Shown one piece after another: positions 36,069-44,228 of a stretch of DNA of 64,000 bases. Under the pieces are notes generated by a model. The model did no database searches, was not told the DNA's origin, and worked only from the letters and a program-made list of their open reading frames with translations. Numbering within the stretch: position 1 is the stretch's first letter; each line of letters begins with the position of its first letter. The position numbers and the translations under genes were made by a program. This DNA comes from Candidatus Saccharicenans sp. (GTDB taxonomy: Bacteria > Acidobacteriota > Aminicenantia > Aminicenantales > Saccharicenantaceae), in contig JASEIU010000002.1 of the NCBI GenBank assembly GCA_030017715.1, forward strand, positions 422,915-486,914. Direction: 5' to 3'.

Positions 36069-36915
36069 GGTTACAATTCGCAGGTTGACGGACCGCAGGG
36101 AATTTGCCGGCTTGGTTGATATTCAACGGGCAGTCTGGAAACATCCTGACCTGGACCTGACCCCGGTCCACCAGTTCTGTATCTCGACTTTCATGGGCGG
36201 GCTGGTGCTGGGAGCTTTCGTGGATGAAGAGCTGGCCGGTTTTGTTTATTCTTTTCCGGCGATCTATAACGGAAAATTCTGCCATCATTCGCATCTGCTG
36301 GCGGTTCTCCCTCAGTTCCAGGGTTACGGGCTGGGCAAGAAGTTGAAGTGGGCTCAGCGCCGGGAAGTACTGAAGATGGGGTTGGACCTGGTCACCTGGA
36401 CCTATGACCCGATGCAGAGTCGGAATGCCAACCTGAATTTCCACACCCTGGGCGTTATCTGCAGGCGATACCTGCCGGATTTTTACGGAGAAACGCCCCA
36501 GTTGAGGCTGGGCCCGGGCATTCCCACCGACCGGTTGCTGGTGGAATGGCCGATTAAGTCGGCCCGGGTGCAGAAGAAAGCCGCGGAGAAGGAAGAGAGA
36601 AGCCTGGACCTGAGTTTTCTTCCGAAGGCTCTGGAAGGCTACAGAGCGGAAGATGGCAGCTACCGCCCGGGGCCTGTCAATCTCAAGCTGAAGGCTCCGG
36701 TTTTTCTGGCGGAAACGGTGCGGGACGTCCGCGCCCTTCAGACTGTGCCCGAACTGATCGGCGACTGGCAGTCGGCCCTGAGGCGGGTGCTGAACCATTA
36801 TTTTGGCCGGGGTTATGCCATCATCGATTTTATTTTTGGCGAGCAATGTTATTACCTTATAAAGCAGATGCCGGCCGGAAAGACGCAAAAATCAGGCCGG
36901 CCTGAGGTCAGCTGA
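36058..36915 (+). CDS. Predicted GNAT-superfamily acetyltransferase (COG3375-like)
   Basis: 285 residues from the TTG at 36058, chosen because AAAAAGGAG lies six bases upstream; it overlaps the previous gene by 11 bases. The GNAT core is in the first 150 residues: IRRLTDRREFAGLVDIQRAVW, GAFVDEELAGFVYSFPA, and the acetyl-CoA loop QFQGYGLGKKLKWAQRR. TWTYDPMQSRNANLNFHTLG is distinctive for this subfamily. The remaining 130 residues are family-specific. Such genes often sit beside a MenC/N-acylamino-acid racemase-like enolase, as here (37084), suggesting an acylated amino acid is made and racemised; that is inference. Confidence 0.8.
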   Translation: MVGRVTIRRLTDRREFAGLVDIQRAVWKHPDLDLTPVHQFCISTFMGGLVLGAFVDEELAGFVYSFPAIYNGKFCHHSHLLAVLPQFQGYGLGKKLKWAQRREVLKMGLDLVTWTYDPMQSRNANLNFHTLGVICRRYLPDFYGETPQLRLGPGIPTDRLLVEWPIKSARVQKKAAEKEERSLDLSFLPKALEGYRAEDGSYRPGPVNLKLKAPVFLAETVRDVRALQTVPELIGDWQSALRRVLNHYFGRGYAIIDFIFGEQCYYLIKQMPAGKTQKSGRPEVS

Positions 36916-37083
36916 GCGGGCAGTAAGATCAAGGCAATCGGTTAAGCCTGGAAGAGAAACATCCCGCCCGGACTGAAAACTGGCTGGACAGCCGACCGGC
37001 CGGTCTCCGGGGAAAAGTTCCAGGCGGCTGAAAATATTGAAGGTCGGGCTGACGGCGCAGCCTGACCAGAAGGCAGGTGACAG

Positions 37084-38193
37084 ATGGCCATTGACAGGAT
37101 CGAGCTGAATTTATTACGGCTTCCCTATGTTCATTTTTTTGAGACCAGCTTCGGCCGGGCCTACGACCGCACCTTTATCATCATCCGGATTTTTGAAGAC
37201 GGGCTGGTCGGGTACGGCGAATGCGTGGCCGAGGAAAAACCTCTCTACAGCGGAGAGACGACCGAAACCGCCTGGCACGTTATCAAGGATTTCCTGGTTC
37301 CGCTGGTTTTCAAGCAGAGGATAGTTGAACCTGAGGATTATTATCAAGCGGCGAAAGTTTTTCGCGGCAACCAGATGGCTAAAGCCGGGCTGGAACTGGC
37401 TCTGTGGGATTTGAAGGCAAAAAAAGCCGGCCTGCCACTCAGCCGGTTATGGGGTGGAATCCGTGAGGAAATCCCGGCCGGAGTGAGCGTCGGGATTGAA
37501 GATTCGGTGCCGGAGCTTCTGGCCCGCATTGAAAATTATCTCAGCCAGGGCTATGAGCGAATTAAGATAAAAATCAAACCCGGCTGGGATGTGGAGGTCT
37601 GTCAGGCTATCAGAGAAAAATATCCTGAGCTGCTGCTCCAGGCTGATGCCAACGGAGGCTATTCCATAGAGCAGGCAGACCATCTGAGGAAGCTGGATAC
37701 TTTCAAACTGCTGATGATAGAACAGCCCTTTCCTCCCTACGACCTCTGGGACCACAGCAAGCTGCAGAGGAAGATGACCACGCCGCTGTGCCTGGATGAG
37801 AGCATCATCTCTTTCGACTCAGCCCGGGCAGCCTTAGAAATGGGTAGCTGCCGGATAGTTAATATCAAGGTGGGTCGGGTCGGGGGAATCGTCGAGGCTC
37901 GCAGAATTCATGACTACTGTCAGAGCTACGGAGTCGGAGTCTGGTGCGGCGGCATGTTAGAAAGCGGCCTCGGCCGGGCTCATAATCTGCACCTTGCCAC
38001 CCTGCCCAATTTTAAGTACCCGAATGACCTGTCAGCCAGCGCCCGCTATTATCACGAGGATCTGATTGAGCCACCGATCAGCCTGAGCCGGCCGGGTTAT
38101 ATCCGGGTTCCTGACGGGCCGGGTATCGGCGTTAACCCGGTGGAAGACCGCATCCAGAAAGCTACAGTGAAAAAGGAAATTTTAAATCCGTGA
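37084..38193 (+). CDS. menC: Enolase-superfamily protein, OSBS / N-acylamino-acid racemase-like
   Basis: 369 residues. The muconate-lactonising-enzyme subgroup is clear: lysine dyad K163-x-K165 (RIKIKIKPG), metal ligands D188 (LQADANGG), E213 (MIEQPF) and D238 (CLDESI), and the opposite lysine K262 (NIKVGRVGG). These numbers match N-acylamino-acid racemase/o-succinylbenzoate synthase enzymes almost exactly. No other menaquinone gene is nearby, while a GNAT acetyltransferase precedes it, so racemase activity on N-acyl amino acids is at least as likely as a menaquinone role. The symbol is provisional. Confidence 0.88.
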   Translation: MAIDRIELNLLRLPYVHFFETSFGRAYDRTFIIIRIFEDGLVGYGECVAEEKPLYSGETTETAWHVIKDFLVPLVFKQRIVEPEDYYQAAKVFRGNQMAKAGLELALWDLKAKKAGLPLSRLWGGIREEIPAGVSVGIEDSVPELLARIENYLSQGYERIKIKIKPGWDVEVCQAIREKYPELLLQADANGGYSIEQADHLRKLDTFKLLMIEQPFPPYDLWDHSKLQRKMTTPLCLDESIISFDSARAALEMGSCRIVNIKVGRVGGIVEARRIHDYCQSYGVGVWCGGMLESGLGRAHNLHLATLPNFKYPNDLSASARYYHEDLIEPPISLSRPGYIRVPDGPGIGVNPVEDRIQKATVKKEILNP

Positions 38194-38334
38194 AGAATTG
38201 AACCAGAGCCTGCTCTGGCCGACCGGGGCAGGTCGGTTAAAGACCCCGAGACTGGCCGGGTGGCGGGTCTGACAGCCGGTTGAGGCCCGGATCGATACGA
38301 TGTCGGGCTTTAGAGTAAAAATTGATAGGTCAAA

Positions 38335-39015
38335 ATGAAAGCCGATAAGCTGTATCCAGAATCGAAAATAGAACTCAACCGTTTCCTGGCCAGGCATTAT
38401 GACCGGCTCTTGAATTTTCTCTCCTTCGGTACCTACAGCAAATTTATCGCCAGAGCGATAGCAGATACAGGTATTGAAAAGGAAAACCATATCCTGGACC
38501 TTGGTTGCGGCACTGGGCGTAATGCTGCTCTGATGTTAGGATATTTGGGACCCGAAGGAAGGATTGCCGGGCTTGATATACTGCCAGAAATGCGGAAACA
38601 ATTCGAACAAAGATTTGAAAAAGAACCCAGAGTGACCTTTATCAGGCAACGTATTGATGTGCCTTTCGACCGGGGCGAGAAATTTGACCTGGTCTTCATG
38701 AGCTTTGTCCTTCATGGGTTTCCCCAGGCGGTTAGACTGATTATCCTCGAAAATGTAAATCGTCACTTAAAACCCGGCGGCCGGCTGGTTCTTCTTGATT
38801 ATGCCAGGTTTAATCTAAATCAGAAGTCGTTTATTTTTCGCTGGGTGTTCAAGAAATTTGAGTGTGTTTACGCCCGGGATTTTATTGAGCACGATTGGAA
38901 GGAAATTCTCGAGAATCATGGCCTTCGAGTTGAAGAGGAAAAATATTATTACAAGGGTAACTTGCGCTTGCTAAAAGCCAGACTGGTTGATATCTCTGTC
39001 AGCCGTCCGGGTTGA
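38335..39015 (+). CDS. Class I SAM-dependent methyltransferase
   Basis: 226 residues. Motif I is ILDLGCGTGRNAALM, motif II/III regions GRIAGLDILPEMRKQFEQRF and FDLVFMSFVLHGFPQ, and post-motif LKPGGRLVLLDYARF. The layout resembles UbiE/MenG-type and arsenite-methyltransferase-like enzymes. The C-terminus (HDWKEILENHGLRVEEEKYYYKGNLRLLKA) is typical of small-molecule methyltransferases. The substrate is not readable. AGGTC is the only weak ribosome-binding site before the ATG. Confidence 0.85.
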   Translation: MKADKLYPESKIELNRFLARHYDRLLNFLSFGTYSKFIARAIADTGIEKENHILDLGCGTGRNAALMLGYLGPEGRIAGLDILPEMRKQFEQRFEKEPRVTFIRQRIDVPFDRGEKFDLVFMSFVLHGFPQAVRLIILENVNRHLKPGGRLVLLDYARFNLNQKSFIFRWVFKKFECVYARDFIEHDWKEILENHGLRVEEEKYYYKGNLRLLKARLVDISVSRPG

Positions 39016-39316
39016 TAGCTGACCTGCTCTCTGTATTATTTAAAGGCGAGCCATTTGAAAGGCTGAAGGCAGTCAGACCGAGGTTCTAAGAACTTTCTTT
39101 TTCATTTCTTATGTTCCAGAGGCCTGGTTTCTTTCTGGGGTCAGGCCCCTGAATGATAAAAGAGCCAGGGTTAAGTTGTGAGGTGAGTTCTAAAGTAAGT
39201 TCCAGTCGAGAAAGGCTAAATTTGACCGAAGAATAAAGAATTAAGATATAATTAGTTTTTCTAAAAAGAAGCCTTCTGGTATGATGAACCGGATTAAAAA
39301 GCACGAGGAGTGAAGC
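39016..39316. other. Gene-free interval upstream of the SQR-like gene
   Basis: No gene supported. It contains a GGCCTG...CAGGCC hairpin near 39121-39148 that could end the methyltransferase transcript, and the promoter listed at 39222-39252. Confidence 0.4.
39222..39252 (+). promoter_or_regulatory. Possible promoter for the SQR-like gene
   Basis: TTGACC (39222-39227) and a perfect TATAAT (39247-39252), separated by 19 bases, two longer than ideal. The ATG follows 64 bases later behind CGAGGAG. Confidence 0.4.
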
Positions 39317-40585
39317 ATGAAAAATCTGGTGATACTCGGGGCCGGAACCGGCGGGACGATCATGGCTCACCGGCTGGCCGGCCCTCTTAAGAAGCGAGGC
39401 TGGAAAGTCACTGTCATTGACAAAGATGACAACCATTATTATCAGCCCGGATTTCTGCTGGTGCCCTTTGGAATTTACCATCCGGAAGATCTTGTCAGAC
39501 GGCGGTCGCATCTGCTGCCGAAAGGCGTGGATTTTATCGTCGAAAAAGTCGAGGAAATCAAGCCGGGGAGCAAAAAGATTGAGCTGGTAAATGGACAGGA
39601 AATTAGCTATGACCTTCTGCTGATTGCCACCGGCAACCACATCAGACCGGATGAAACACCGGGCCTGCTGGACGGCTGGCGGAAAAACATTTTCGATTAT
39701 TATTCGATCGACGGAGTCAGGGCTCTGGCAGAGAAATTGAAGGAGTTTAGAGAAGGGACGCTGGTTGTCCATATCGCCGAGATGCCCATCAAATGCAATG
39801 TCTCGCCGCTCGAATTTGCCTTTCTGGCCGACTGGTATTTCCGGAAGAAAGGAGTCAGAGAGAATATCAGGCTGGTTTATGTGACCCCGATTTCCGGCGC
39901 TTTTACCAAACCGGTGGCCACCCGCTATCTGGGCGACCTGCAGGCTAAAAAAAAGATAGAAGTTGAGAGTTTTTTTCTGACGGAAAAAGTTGACCCGGCG
40001 GCCGGGAAGGTGGTCTGTTATGACGGACGGGAAGTGGGCTTCGACCTGCTGGTGACCATACCGCCGAATTTTGGAGCCGAAGTCATCGGGCGTTCCGGTC
40101 TGGGCGACGAGATGAATTATGTGCTGGTGGATGAGTCGGGCTTTCGTTCGGAGAAATACGCCGATATTTTCGTGATCGGCGATGCCGCGGCCAATGACTG
40201 GACCAAGGCCGGCTCGGTGGTTCATTTTGAATCGGAAATTCTGGATAAGATTATTCTGGCGGAAATAGACGGAAAAAAAGTTGAGCTGAGTTTTGATGGG
40301 CACGCCAACTGTTTTATTGAGACCGGTTTCGGAAAGGCTGTGGTCATTGACTACAACCATGAGGTTGAGCCTCTGCCGGGAAAATTTCCCCTACCGGTGG
40401 TAGGGCCGATGTCACTTCTCAAGGAAACGCGCCTTAACCACTGGTCCAAGCTGGCCTTTGAATGGGTCTACTGGCACTGGTTGCTTAAGGGAAGAGCTGT
40501 GCCTTTCGTGCCGGCCCTGATGTCCAGGCGCGGCAAGAAAGATGTCCGGAATTTTCCGACCCGGGGGGCGACGGGACAGGAATAG
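39317..40585 (+). CDS. Sulfide:quinone oxidoreductase-like flavoprotein
   Basis: 422 residues. FAD-binding N-terminus LVILGAGTGGTIMAHRL, second Rossmann element LLLIATGNHIRP, and FAD-ribityl motif YADIFVIGDAA. C160 in MPIKC aligns with the first catalytic cysteine of SQR proteins. C332 (ANCFIETG) could be the second; C234 is another candidate. The C-terminal amphipathic region with WYWHWLLKGR-like aromatics would dip into the membrane for quinone reduction. The enzyme would oxidise sulfide to polysulfide or sulfur and feed electrons to quinone. Type II NADH dehydrogenase is less likely because of the cysteines. Confidence 0.85.
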   Translation: MKNLVILGAGTGGTIMAHRLAGPLKKRGWKVTVIDKDDNHYYQPGFLLVPFGIYHPEDLVRRRSHLLPKGVDFIVEKVEEIKPGSKKIELVNGQEISYDLLLIATGNHIRPDETPGLLDGWRKNIFDYYSIDGVRALAEKLKEFREGTLVVHIAEMPIKCNVSPLEFAFLADWYFRKKGVRENIRLVYVTPISGAFTKPVATRYLGDLQAKKKIEVESFFLTEKVDPAAGKVVCYDGREVGFDLLVTIPPNFGAEVIGRSGLGDEMNYVLVDESGFRSEKYADIFVIGDAAANDWTKAGSVVHFESEILDKIILAEIDGKKVELSFDGHANCFIETGFGKAVVIDYNHEVEPLPGKFPLPVVGPMSLLKETRLNHWSKLAFEWVYWHWLLKGRAVPFVPALMSRRGKKDVRNFPTRGATGQE

Positions 40586-40602
40586 AATTGCCGAAGCTTT
40601 AA

Positions 40603-40619
40603 AATTAATCTTATTAATT
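40603..40619. repeat. Perfect AT-rich inverted repeat
   Basis: Arms AATTAAT and ATTAATT with a CTT loop, 18 bases after the SQR-like stop codon. Possibly an operator or a weak 3' hairpin; there is no T-run. Confidence 0.4.
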
Positions 40620-40862
40620 AGCGCTAAAAACCCGGAAGCTAAGAAGCAACAAAGAAATAACAGCCTGTCAGCTTTTTGACCGGCGGGCCGGATGATAAAT
40701 TGAGAGGCGCAGGATGATAAATATAAGCCCGGGTCTATTTCTGATGCTCCGAAATAAATAAGGCTTGATTTTGAAGCGGGATTCGGATATTCTGAGCCAA
40801 GGAAAGGGAGTTTATGTCTCTTCTTTTCTAAAGATTAACGAATAAATTTAAGGAGGTAAGGA

Positions 40863-41519
40863 ATGAAGAAAATGACAAAAGGTATGATTGTGGTTCTGGC
40901 TTCGCTTTTGATGTTGAGCCTGGTAACCATGCCAGCTCGGGCCGGTATCCATTTCGGCCTGAAGGGCGGAATTAGCCTGGCCAATATCAAGTCTGTGCCA
41001 CCTACTTTTGAAGGCTTCGAATGGAAGACCAAACAGGGGCTGGCCGGCGGAGCTGCGCTGGAGATCGGCCTGATCAAAGGATTCTCCCTGCAGCCGGAAA
41101 TCCTCTATGTCCAGAAAGGTGCGAAGATATCAGCTAACGTTGAAGGCATGGACATTACCCTCAATGCCAACATCGATTACATCGAAATCCCCCTGCTTCT
41201 GAAGTACAACCTCATTTCCGGCGGTCCCACCGTTCCTTCAGTCTATGTCGGGCCCTATATCGGGTTCAACACCAAGGCTGAATTTGTTATATCGATCACC
41301 GGCTATCCGGAGGAAAGAGAAGACATAAAGGACGACATAAAGAATACCGAATATGGCCTGACTTTCGGTGTCGGTCTGACTCAAAAGCTCGGCCTGTTCA
41401 GAGTTACCCTGGATGCTCGTTACGACCTCGGGCTTTCCAATATTGTCGAGCCGACAGTTTCGGAGCCTTCTTCCATCAAGACCCGAACCTGGCTCTTTAT
41501 GGCCGGAATTTCCTTCTGA
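40863..41519 (+). CDS. Outer-membrane beta-barrel protein (porin-like)
   Basis: 218 residues with a clear signal peptide (residues 1-27, ending PARAG). The mature part opens with IHFGLKGGISLANI and continues with alternating strands (LQPEILYVQKGAKIS, DYIEIPLLLKYNL, YVGPYIGFNTKAEF, YGLTFGVGLTQKLGLFRVTLDARYDLG) and ends in an aromatic residue, F218, the outer-membrane insertion signal. This is the PorT/OmpA-barrel-like small barrel family of eight strands. A strong AAGGAGG precedes the ATG and a terminator follows, so it is monocistronic. Confidence 0.88.
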   Translation: MKKMTKGMIVVLASLLMLSLVTMPARAGIHFGLKGGISLANIKSVPPTFEGFEWKTKQGLAGGAALEIGLIKGFSLQPEILYVQKGAKISANVEGMDITLNANIDYIEIPLLLKYNLISGGPTVPSVYVGPYIGFNTKAEFVISITGYPEEREDIKDDIKNTEYGLTFGVGLTQKLGLFRVTLDARYDLGLSNIVEPTVSEPSSIKTRTWLFMAGISF

Positions 41520-41545
41520 TAAGAAATCTTAGAGATTTAACCAGA

Positions 41546-41575
41546 GGGGGAGGGGCTTTTGCCCCTTCCCCTTTT
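41546..41575 (+). terminator. Rho-independent terminator
   Basis: GC-rich stem of 11 pairs (41546-41556 with 41561-41571, one G-T pair) around a TTTT loop, followed by TTTTATTT. It starts 27 bases after the beta-barrel stop codon. Confidence 0.88.
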
Positions 41576-42028
41576 ATTTCAGGGGCGAATTGGTGGCCAT
41601 AAGAATCGGCAGAGGGAAAGATTCCTGGCCTCTTACCAGCCCGGAGCTCACATGGTGGCTTTTTTTATTCTCTTGATTATAAGGGAATGGCTGATTACAG
41701 GAAGGGGTTATAAGTGCTGGAACAGAAAGTTTGCCTGAATGAAAGCCCGTAAGCCCGGCTGATGGATAGCCAGGGTTGGAGCTCCTGGACCCGGGTGGGA
41801 TGAATCTGACGGAAATTAACCTGCTGTCTTTAGCTCTACAATATTTTTTCCTCGGATGAGCGAATTAGCATTTAAACCATCATGGATTTATAATCTTTTC
41901 AGGAATAAGAAGCATAATTTTTCTGCGAGGCTGGCGACAGGTTTTCAACAAATAGCTGCGGTCTTTCCTGAGAGCTAAATTCAAACAGTTGGGCGAAGAA
42001 GCCAGAGATTCTCCGCCCGGGGAAAAGC
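41576..42028. other. Gene-free interval
   Basis: About 450 bases with no supportable gene on either strand, no known RNA and no clear promoter; AT-rich near 41850-41930, probably the control region of the archaemetzincin gene. Confidence 0.4.
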
Positions 42029-42577
42029 ATGGAGAGAAAAAGCGTGCGAATAATTCTCCTTCCAGTCGGAACCATTGAAGAATTTATACTCGATACACTG
42101 TCAAAGGCCACATCAAGAATCTTTAACTGCCAGGTAAGCATCTATGAAAAAATAAAGGTTCCAGATGAGGCTTACAATCCAGCCAGGAATCAATACAGCT
42201 CCAGCAAAATTCTGGAAAAAATGCGTTCGTTCATTAAACTGGAAAATGGAGAAAAAGCCCTGGGGGTGGCCGATGTTGACCTTTATGTTCCGGGGTTGAA
42301 TTTCGTGTTCGGAGAGGCAGAGCTTGGTGGACGCCTGGCCATTATTTCTCTGACTCGCTTGAGACAGAGTTTTTATGGATTGCCTGATGACAGATCTCTT
42401 TTTCTCCAGCGTGCGGTAAAGGAAGCAGTTCATGAACTTGGACATCTTTACGGTCGGGGGCACTGCCCTGATTTCCGCTGCATCATGCACTTCTCGAACA
42501 GCCTGCTCGATACTGACCGGAAAAGTGTTTCTTTCTGTCCTCGCTGCCGCCTTCCGGAATGGACATCGCCAGTTTGA
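42029..42577 (+). CDS. Archaemetzincin-family metallopeptidase (M54)
   Basis: 182 residues. The extended metzincin zinc site is complete: H135-E136-x2-H139-x5-H145-C146-x4-C151-x-M153 (HELGHLYGRGHCPDFRCIM). Two further cysteines, C170 and C173 (FCPRC), give the second zinc site of archaemetzincins. The N-terminal domain has VRIILLPVGTIEEFILD. Archaemetzincins are small proteases common in archaea and scattered in bacteria, with unknown natural substrates. No signal peptide, so cytosolic. It converges on the DUF488 gene. Confidence 0.93.
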   Translation: MERKSVRIILLPVGTIEEFILDTLSKATSRIFNCQVSIYEKIKVPDEAYNPARNQYSSSKILEKMRSFIKLENGEKALGVADVDLYVPGLNFVFGEAELGGRLAIISLTRLRQSFYGLPDDRSLFLQRAVKEAVHELGHLYGRGHCPDFRCIMHFSNSLLDTDRKSVSFCPRCRLPEWTSPV

Positions 42578-42585
42578 GACACTGC

Positions 42586-43164
42586 CTATCTTTTATTCTT
42601 TTCCGGTTTTTCGAATAAAAGTGGCAAAGACTCGGTTTTTCCCGGATAGGTCAGTATGCCATTTTTTATTTCTGCAATTGGGGACAGCCTGTGTTTTGTT
42701 GCGGCATCGCTATCGATTATGTGCCAGACCTCATGGCCCTGGCTGCAGAGGTAATCAGACATTAGCTGTCGGTGACATTTCCAGTAATATTTTTCAGCGC
42801 ACATCAGAGCTGCCCTTTTTTCTGAGGCAAGTTCAAGCAACTTCTCGATCGCCTTCTTAAAAGTAACGCTCATCATATAGTCGGCATAGATGCGGAAGCC
42901 CTCGCTCCTCCAGCCTTTATTAGGAGAGTTTTCTCCCGGCCCGTCGACTTTTTTTCTGTAGCCGCCGAGTTCTTTTCCCATCCACAGATACTGTATATTG
43001 GAGGTGGCCAGGATTTTATCAAGATTTCCCCGGTTGAACTGGGAGTTTCTTTTTGACACGGGAAAAGCCCTGATGTCCACCAGCAGCTCAATCTCAAAGG
43101 CTTTAAGCAGGGAAATGAATTCTTCCGAGCTTCTGTTTGAATGACCGATTGTATAGAGTTTCAT
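42586..43164 (-). CDS. DUF488-family protein
   Basis: 192 residues. The family signature is intact: YTIGHSNRSSEEFISLLKA, VDIRAFPVSKRNSQFNRGNL, a W-M-G-K-E-L-G-G motif, and a C-terminal CAEKYYWKCHRQLMSDYL with HRLSPI downstream. The conserved His and Cys residues (C-x6-CHR) suggest metal or nucleic-acid chemistry, but no biochemical function is established for the family. Alone on the minus strand and convergent with the archaemetzincin gene. Confidence 0.88.
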   Translation of the reverse strand: MKLYTIGHSNRSSEEFISLLKAFEIELLVDIRAFPVSKRNSQFNRGNLDKILATSNIQYLWMGKELGGYRKKVDGPGENSPNKGWRSEGFRIYADYMMSVTFKKAIEKLLELASEKRAALMCAEKYYWKCHRQLMSDYLCSQGHEVWHIIDSDAATKHRLSPIAEIKNGILTYPGKTESLPLLFEKPEKNKR

Positions 43165-43341
43165 TTTTCCCGGATCCTGGAGGATTCCATCGCCTGACCT
43201 ATATCAGCAGGTGGATGATATTTTGGTACGTTAATTTTATGATCATAAAAATTTATCATAATGATAATCTATGTTTCTTATCTGACATTTCTGATCAAGT
43301 AGGTCATTCCGTCTCTTCACAGGTTCGATGATTTCCTCAGA

Positions 43342-44220
43342 TTAATCTGGCTCGACATGGTAGTTTTTCCTGACGAAAATGAACCCGAAGATTATTATCA
43401 GCGCCAGGACGGAGAAGACCAGGAGGTCACGCAGGGCAAAGGCCGGGTCGCGCCGGACAAACATCATCCAGCCCATGGCGTTGACTGCCAGAATCTGGGT
43501 GAAAAAGAATCCGTAAAATAGCCAGAGGATGGGATAAGCTTTGCTGGCTCTGGTCCAGAGCAGATAGACGCTGATGAGTCCGAGAGGAATGGAAAAGCCC
43601 AGGTCGAAAACCCGGACCAGCCAGAAAGCTATCGGTGAAATATCGTAGCCTCTGGTTGTCCCGGTCTTTATCACTTCAATAACTTCACCGATCCACATGC
43701 CGGCGAAAACAAGGAGAAAAAGAGCAAACAAGATAGAATAGATCAAGAGCGGTTTTATTCTAAAAGTGCCTGTGACCTTTCGAGGGAAGACAGAGTAGCA
43801 GTAGAGCAGGATGAGAAGAGCCGCAATCAGGATGAACAGGAAATAAAAGAAGTATTTTTCGTTGTTGCCCGAGTACTGAAGGGAGCTCCATTCCCAGCCG
43901 ATGGTGTAGCTCAGGGCGTAATAAATCAGGAAAAGCGGAGTCGCTATCAGCAGATATCTGGCGGCGTTTTTTCTCAGCCAGAGCAGTATGCCCCCGACTA
44001 TCAGAAGCGGCGCCAGCACTGCCAGATTAACCAGGTCCTGGCCGATGAGCTGATTGTTGATTACCTCCGGCGTTCGATATTTGATTGCCCCCGAGACCAG
44101 CGGGCCCATTACCGCCAGATAGATCAGGGTGAGCCCGGCCAGGACGGCCATCAGCCCGATAAAGATCCGCTCAAAATTGCTGCCGTAAGTATGTAAGCTA
44201 TTATATGAATGGTCATTCAT
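43342..44220 (-). CDS. Polytopic membrane protein of unknown function
   Basis: 292 residues with about seven or eight hydrophobic segments (IFIGLMAVLAGLTLIYLAVMG, LVNLAVLAPLLIVGGILLWL, YLLIATPLFLIYYALSY, YFFYFLFILIAALLILLYCY, LLIYSILFALFLLVFAGMW, and three more). No transporter motif is recognised. It starts eight bases after the stop of the amidohydrolase gene, so it is the second gene of that operon. A 20-base palindrome covers its start codon. Confidence 0.65.
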   Translation of the reverse strand: MNDHSYNSLHTYGSNFERIFIGLMAVLAGLTLIYLAVMGPLVSGAIKYRTPEVINNQLIGQDLVNLAVLAPLLIVGGILLWLRKNAARYLLIATPLFLIYYALSYTIGWEWSSLQYSGNNEKYFFYFLFILIAALLILLYCYSVFPRKVTGTFRIKPLLIYSILFALFLLVFAGMWIGEVIEVIKTGTTRGYDISPIAFWLVRVFDLGFSIPLGLISVYLLWTRASKAYPILWLFYGFFFTQILAVNAMGWMMFVRRDPAFALRDLLVFSVLALIIIFGFIFVRKNYHVEPD

Positions 44221-44222
44221 AT
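44203..44222. repeat. Palindrome across the start codon
   Basis: Nine-base arms ATATGAATG and CATTCATAT separated by GT. In mRNA of the membrane-protein gene it would fold over the initiation codon; as DNA it could be a dimer-binding site. Confidence 0.45.
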
Positions 44223-44228
44223 TTGCCC

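Noticed and set aside
39086-40360. Long 424-residue minus-strand frame opposite the SQR-like gene
   Set aside because: It is an antisense shadow: low-complexity, no motif, no ribosome-binding site, while the plus strand has clear FAD motifs.
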